Source: Margaritifera margaritifera (Eukaryota > Mollusca > Bivalvia > Unionida > Margaritiferidae). From it: a stretch of 64,000 nt of DNA. The notes below the pieces were generated by a model that saw only the letters and a program-made list of their open reading frames with translations, did no database searches and was not told where the DNA came from. Below are positions 59,753 through 64,000 of the stretch, one piece after another. Location: the NCBI GenBank assembly GCA_029931535.1, contig JAQPZY010001664.1, forward strand, positions 1,110,501 through 1,174,500. The letters are read 5' to 3'. The first letter of the stretch is position 1. Each line of letters begins with the position of its first letter. Both the position numbers and the translations under genes were made by a program.

Positions 59753-60206
59753 AGAGCACAGCTATTTAAAACGCCGAGAAAGAGCGACAGAATCACTGGA
59801 GTTACAAGTCAAATGCTATTGAACCTCGCATTTTGTAATAACAGAGAATGCATTTTGAATTCATCAGTGCAAATGATAGGGAACTCCTCTCTGATGATAT
59901 ATACAAGTTTATAAAGTATGACACAAATAATACACCAGGTGCGATTGCAACACTGGTTAGTATTATGTTGTCATCACACTTTCATACATAAACTTTTGTG
60001 CAGCGAGGGTGCTACCTTCAGTATTGCAGAAATATCGGAAATTAGTTATATATCCATTATAATTTACATTTCAAATATTTCAGACAATCATTATCTGATA
60101 GTTTACACATTAGTTCCGATATTTAACTCCCTTCATGTAATGAAGTGTTTTTAACTATGATATAGCATATCTAAGAAAGATAAAGACCTCTTGGAGAACT
60201 CGCATT

Positions 60207-60479
60207 CGGAACTACCTCGGCTATTTCTGCGAGACAAAATTATGCCTCGGATCTATGTCGGCGTAGTAATTTACAGAAAACTAATACATTTTGTTTGCGT
60301 AAATTCCTCCGCAAACCCCAATCTATTCGGATCACCTCGGCTATTTATACGATTGGATTGACTTTAAGATTGACCAAGAGGTTCCAAACTAAAATAAAAA
60401 TAAAAAAAAAAAAACAGTTCGATCATTCGTAACATCTCGGTCAATTCTTGTTTCGTAAATAACCGAGTAGTCCGAATGG
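60207..60479. repeat. Foldback element with CTCGGCTATTT arms
   Basis: The left arm at 60207-60265 (GCATTCGGAACTACCTCGGC then TATTT) is the inverse of 60420-60479 (TTGTTTCGTAAATAACCGAG then TAGTCCGAATGGC). A third direct copy (CGGATCACCTCGGCTATTTA) lies inside at about 60327-60365. No coding. Confidence 0.65.
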
Positions 60480-61253
60480 CAGCTATCGACATACATTCGA
60501 GGTATGGTCTGTATCATTTACCTCGGAGTTGCGAATGGGAGAACTCGGTCAGAGAGAGAGAGAGTCTTTGGCAATACCATTTACTTATAACAATACATCA
60601 AGGCACTCTGTTGATAATTTATTTATATCCAATGGGAAAAGGTGGGAAAACGACCTCAGTGTTACCTTACATTGTACACATATGTATATACAATATACAT
60701 TGCACACATATGTATCGGAGGCTGTGGCATGATGTGACTTATTCAAAATGATTGTATTTCCCTCATTAGAAGAAACCGGTGCAAAAGCTAGTGTTATTAT
60801 CATCGTTTTACTTTCTTACTGCAATCAACCCTATAATTTGTTTCTTTTCCATAAATGTCAAACTAGTAGGTGCCCGTATCGATTGTTCATGCTATCTGTT
60901 CTGGAATGTCTGAGCTAAAACATAAATGTATTAGTATCTACGACAACTGTGACACCAAGTACATTCATTGAGGGATTCTGTGCGCTTCTTACCTAACCTT
61001 CAGCCAGTTCATTTTCACATCTGATTCAGGGTACAATTTCTTTTCCTGTGCGTTGTTTTTCCTTTTTGGACACGTTACGTACTTCTCCGATGCGTTGCTG
61101 TTTTTAGGCTGTGTTACCAGACCGTAAATAAATTGATCTAGTTCATAAACTGGACGCGGGAACGTCACAAATTTTACATGTATGTTCACAAACGGTATGT
61201 ATAACATCTTTTTAGTTAAAAGCTTAGTTTAATTTATTTCTATACACAGCGTT
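60480..61253. other. Anonymous stretch
   Basis: Nothing recognised beyond a short GA run near 60553. Confidence 0.4.
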
Positions 61254-61495
61254 CACAACCTTTAGATCAGCCTCTGTACACTGCCCCACAACCTTTAGAT
61301 CAGCCCCTGTACATCGCCCCATCCCCAACCTTTAGATCAGACCCTGTACACTGCCCCACAACCTTTAGATCAGCCCCTGTACACTGCTGCACAACCTTTA
61401 GATCAGCCCCTGTACATCGCCCCACAACCTTTAGATCAGCTCATGTATGACGCCCCATCCCCAACCTTTAGATCAGCCCCTGTACACCGTCCCAC
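61254..61495. repeat. 31-38-bp tandem repeat, seven copies
   Basis: Unit ACAACCTTTAGATCAGCCCC followed by TGTACACTGCCCC; two copies carry an extra CATCCCC. The overlapping open frames are Pro-rich readings of it. I see nothing recognisable in 61496-63129. Confidence 0.94.
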
Positions 61496-63129
61496 CCCCA
61501 CCCACACTAAATATTTACTGCTCATTTACTCTCGATGTGACGTCCGAATTTCGTATTTTCAGCACGAGAGCGTTTGGTCTGACTGGATTTCAAGCACCCC
61601 CCAATTTCAGGTCTTTATGTCTCAAAGGGATCCACCCACAACCCCCTTCCTGGAATCTCCCAGCATCCTATTAGGCCAGTCTAACCGTTCGCGGTTAACG
61701 GCTTTGAGCACAGAAATTTCTCGAGAATAAAGAACCTAATTCTAAATTCCGTGCTTTTTCTTGGCGATATGTATACGTAAACATGTGTTAGAAATTCCAA
61801 AGGTCACTCTAAATCATTTTAAGTCTAAAACTCAAGTGTTGTCGGGGCTAGCAATAGCGTGAAAAGGAGCGGTACTCCAGTATACGTTTTGTTCTTCTAT
61901 TGAATGATAGCTGTGCTGGCCCATTAGTAGAATTGAATGCACGTATGAAATACCTTTGTCTCGTAGATCGCTTCAATGAACAACCAATATATTATTCGTT
62001 TGAAGTTATATCATGTCATACCATAATATTTGAGGCGATAAAATCTTAATTGAAATCTCTTCAACCCACAGTGACAAACACATATTTATTATAGAATACC
62101 ATGCATCAATTATATATTAACTTCCACGCCACTACTACTTCCATCACGAGAACGCACATAATTTGACATTTCCTTGTCCAGAACAAAGTTTAACCTTTTG
62201 ATGAGAGTCTACTTCAAACATAATTTTTTTCCCAATGCGTGTAGGTACGGCTGAAGCATAATATCGAAGCAAAACTCCAATTCGTTGTCGGGAACTGTTG
62301 ATAAACACAAAACAGAACAAAGCGTTTTCAATTATACCCCTGCTGAATAGAACTGCAAGAGAATGTTTTAGATACCGTACTCACCCACATAAAAATTAGC
62401 TAGTTGTGACGTAAAGCTCAAAATTCACGTAAAACAAGCCATTCAGTAGCTAGAAACTTTCCGGAGTAGATTAACTTTAAACAGGATTTGTCGAGACAAC
62501 TATTCCGTCAGTGTTGTAGTAATTGTGTTGCAGAAGAGACGACAGAGGGAATAGAGCGTCTTTGAGACGGTATGGCACGTTTTGTGTAAGACAATATCCT
62601 TGTGTCATTCGAATAGTATTGATTACACGAAGTTAGACATCTGCTTATTTGTGACGCCTACCTGTGAGCCGAAATTAAAACCTGTCGTTCATCCAAATGC
62701 GAACAGCTTATTATTTCCTGTAGAGTTATCGTAGGATGCAAGTTTGCTATAAATTCATCCGTATTTGTGTATATTTCCAAAATCCTATATCATTGTATTC
62801 AATTTATTCATCGAACATTCGACTTGTAGGTCTTGGAATTTTAATAGAATGATGACGCTCATGGGGTCATTTATATTTCAGTTACTGAGTTGTTGTCTAG
62901 TGAAATAGTAAAACATAATCTGTATTGATTATACCTTCCACTTAATTTTAATATTTTGAAGCTTATAAACCTTTTTTCAGTCTCTTTACTACTATTCAAC
63001 GTGAACTCTTTCCTGTTCTTAGAAAGGAAGTAACTTCCATCAACATTTACCGAAAGTTACAGTAAGAACTGCTTTTGTCCTTAAAGAACATTCAAGCCTT
63101 AATGACTCGTTGTATTATCCCTCATGTAT

Positions 63130-64000
63130 GACTACAAATCATTCAGGAAAAAGTAAAAAGCAATCGCGACAGGTTCTCTTCCTGACGAAAAACAATGTCA
63201 CACGAAAGTGTTGACCGTTAACCGTAACACGTTATTTCATATTTTGTATAATTAAATATGACTTTAAAACACTTTCCAGATATTACGGTTGATAAAAGTT
63301 TATTCCATAGGCCTACTCTCCAAACATTATTACATGCTTTACTAAAACCAATACATGTAAGAAAAAGAACTTTTCTTACTAGTAATTAGACAGTCCATTA
63401 AACATACAATACAATGGTATTGTCGAACGTTGAGCGACCATTTCTGAATCCCTCTTGTGTCGCAGGGCGTAACTTTTTTCTGTATCAGATATTCATTGTT
63501 TATAACATTGAACAATTTCCCAAAAGAACTTAATGATGTTACCGGTCTCTAATTGTTGGATCATATTTATTGCCTTTATTTATTACATTCAGGTTTAATA
63601 ATGCCAATTGACCACTCATTGGGTATCACACCTCTATCAATGATAATATTAAAATGTTTCCTATATAGGGGCAACAGAATGATGTATTCACTGATAATTC
63701 CATCGTGAACAGAAGCCAACTTGTTTTTGATTACTTCAATAATTCTGTATTACTTTTAAAAAATATTCTCATTTCATCTCTATGTATTTTTCTATGCATA
63801 TGGATTATTTTAGAGATTTAGATGAGAATTTGCATTACAAAATTTGATTGAGAATCACCATGATTAATAGTTGTAAAATGGTCAGATATAACATTTAGAG
63901 GTACTGGGATATTTTGTTCTATGGATCAATTTTATTGAAAAGCCTCCAAAATTTATGTGCATCATTTGCTTGCATTTTTCGTATTTCGTCCTGAAAATCA
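63130..64000 (-). pseudogene. Non-LTR reverse transcriptase, minus strand, cut by the window edge
   Basis: Read from the right edge: EIRKMQANDAHKFWRLFNKI (the linker after the endonuclease), then VHDGIISEYIILLP, then DRGVIPNEWSIGIIKP, a strongly conserved start of the reverse transcriptase palm. Later pieces are ALRHKRDSEMVAQRSTI (in a shifted frame over the AGFRKGRSTID position), FSKACNNVWRVGLWNKLLST (motif A with the catalytic Asp as Asn) and RQEENLSRLLFTF (the RQG-L-SPLLF motif). Stops and frameshifts occur about every 30-60 codons. The style matches the CR1/Jockey group more than L1. The 5' part lies beyond base 64000 and the 3' part fades below 63130. Confidence 0.78.

Overview
The window is AT-rich, gene-poor animal DNA. 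It is full of long (TA)n, (CT)n, (GT)n and (CA)n microsatellites, minisatellites, tRNA-derived SINEs, foldback elements and broken transposons. There are no bacterial-type operons. The mix of a Polinton/Maverick element, a Gmr1-like LTR retrotransposon, L1-like and CR1-like non-LTR elements, hAT-type miniature elements and several SINEs fits a marine invertebrate. A mollusc or another lophotrochozoan is my guess, but nothing here fixes the species.

Left third. After about 3 kb of anonymous DNA comes the main find at about 3309-13395: a decayed Polinton/Maverick, a virus-like self-synthesising transposon of about 10.1 kb with terminal inverted repeats (TIRs) of about 0.66-0.77 kb. Read on the minus strand from right to left it holds an unrecognised Cys-containing gene, the A32/FtsK-type packaging ATPase, a PX-like small basic protein, a second PX-like protein, a coiled-coil protein, a retroviral-type integrase, the penton/minor capsid protein, the double-jelly-roll major capsid protein (MCP) and a small DHPxQ-type protein. 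One unrecognised gene at the left end runs on the plus strand, converging on the rest. Almost every gene has stops and frameshifts. I could not find the protein-primed DNA polymerase B or the adenain-like protease, so this is a dead and probably internally deleted copy.

Middle. A CR1-like reverse transcriptase fragment is split by a microsatellite (20155-20640). A tandem duplication (21650-22776) carries a hAT-like insertion in one copy only, leaving an empty site in the other. A 3'-truncated LTR retrotransposon (25132-28787) has gag, then protease, then integrase, with no reverse transcriptase between them, which is the Gmr1-type order. Solo or partial LTRs of the same family lie at 24047-24760 (minus), 38939-39758 and 54727-55480. 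SINEs, foldbacks and a 40-bp minisatellite fill the rest.

Right third. A broken L1-like element spans 42855-49062. ORF1 is separated from ORF2 by a (TA)n tract, a head-to-head tRNA-like inverted repeat and about 25 copies of a 47-bp minisatellite. A second hAT-like element, with a near-perfect 8-bp target duplication, lies beside its 3' end. From 49.4 to 57.5 kb little is recognisable apart from a solo LTR and short duplications. Three phase-compatible candidate exons lie at 57661-59752 and are the only hint of a host gene. The window ends inside another minus-strand non-LTR reverse transcriptase (63130-64000).

No working host pathway is visible. The genes that work together are those of the Polinton (capsid, packaging, integration) and those of the LTR element (gag, protease, integrase). 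Both sets are inactivated.
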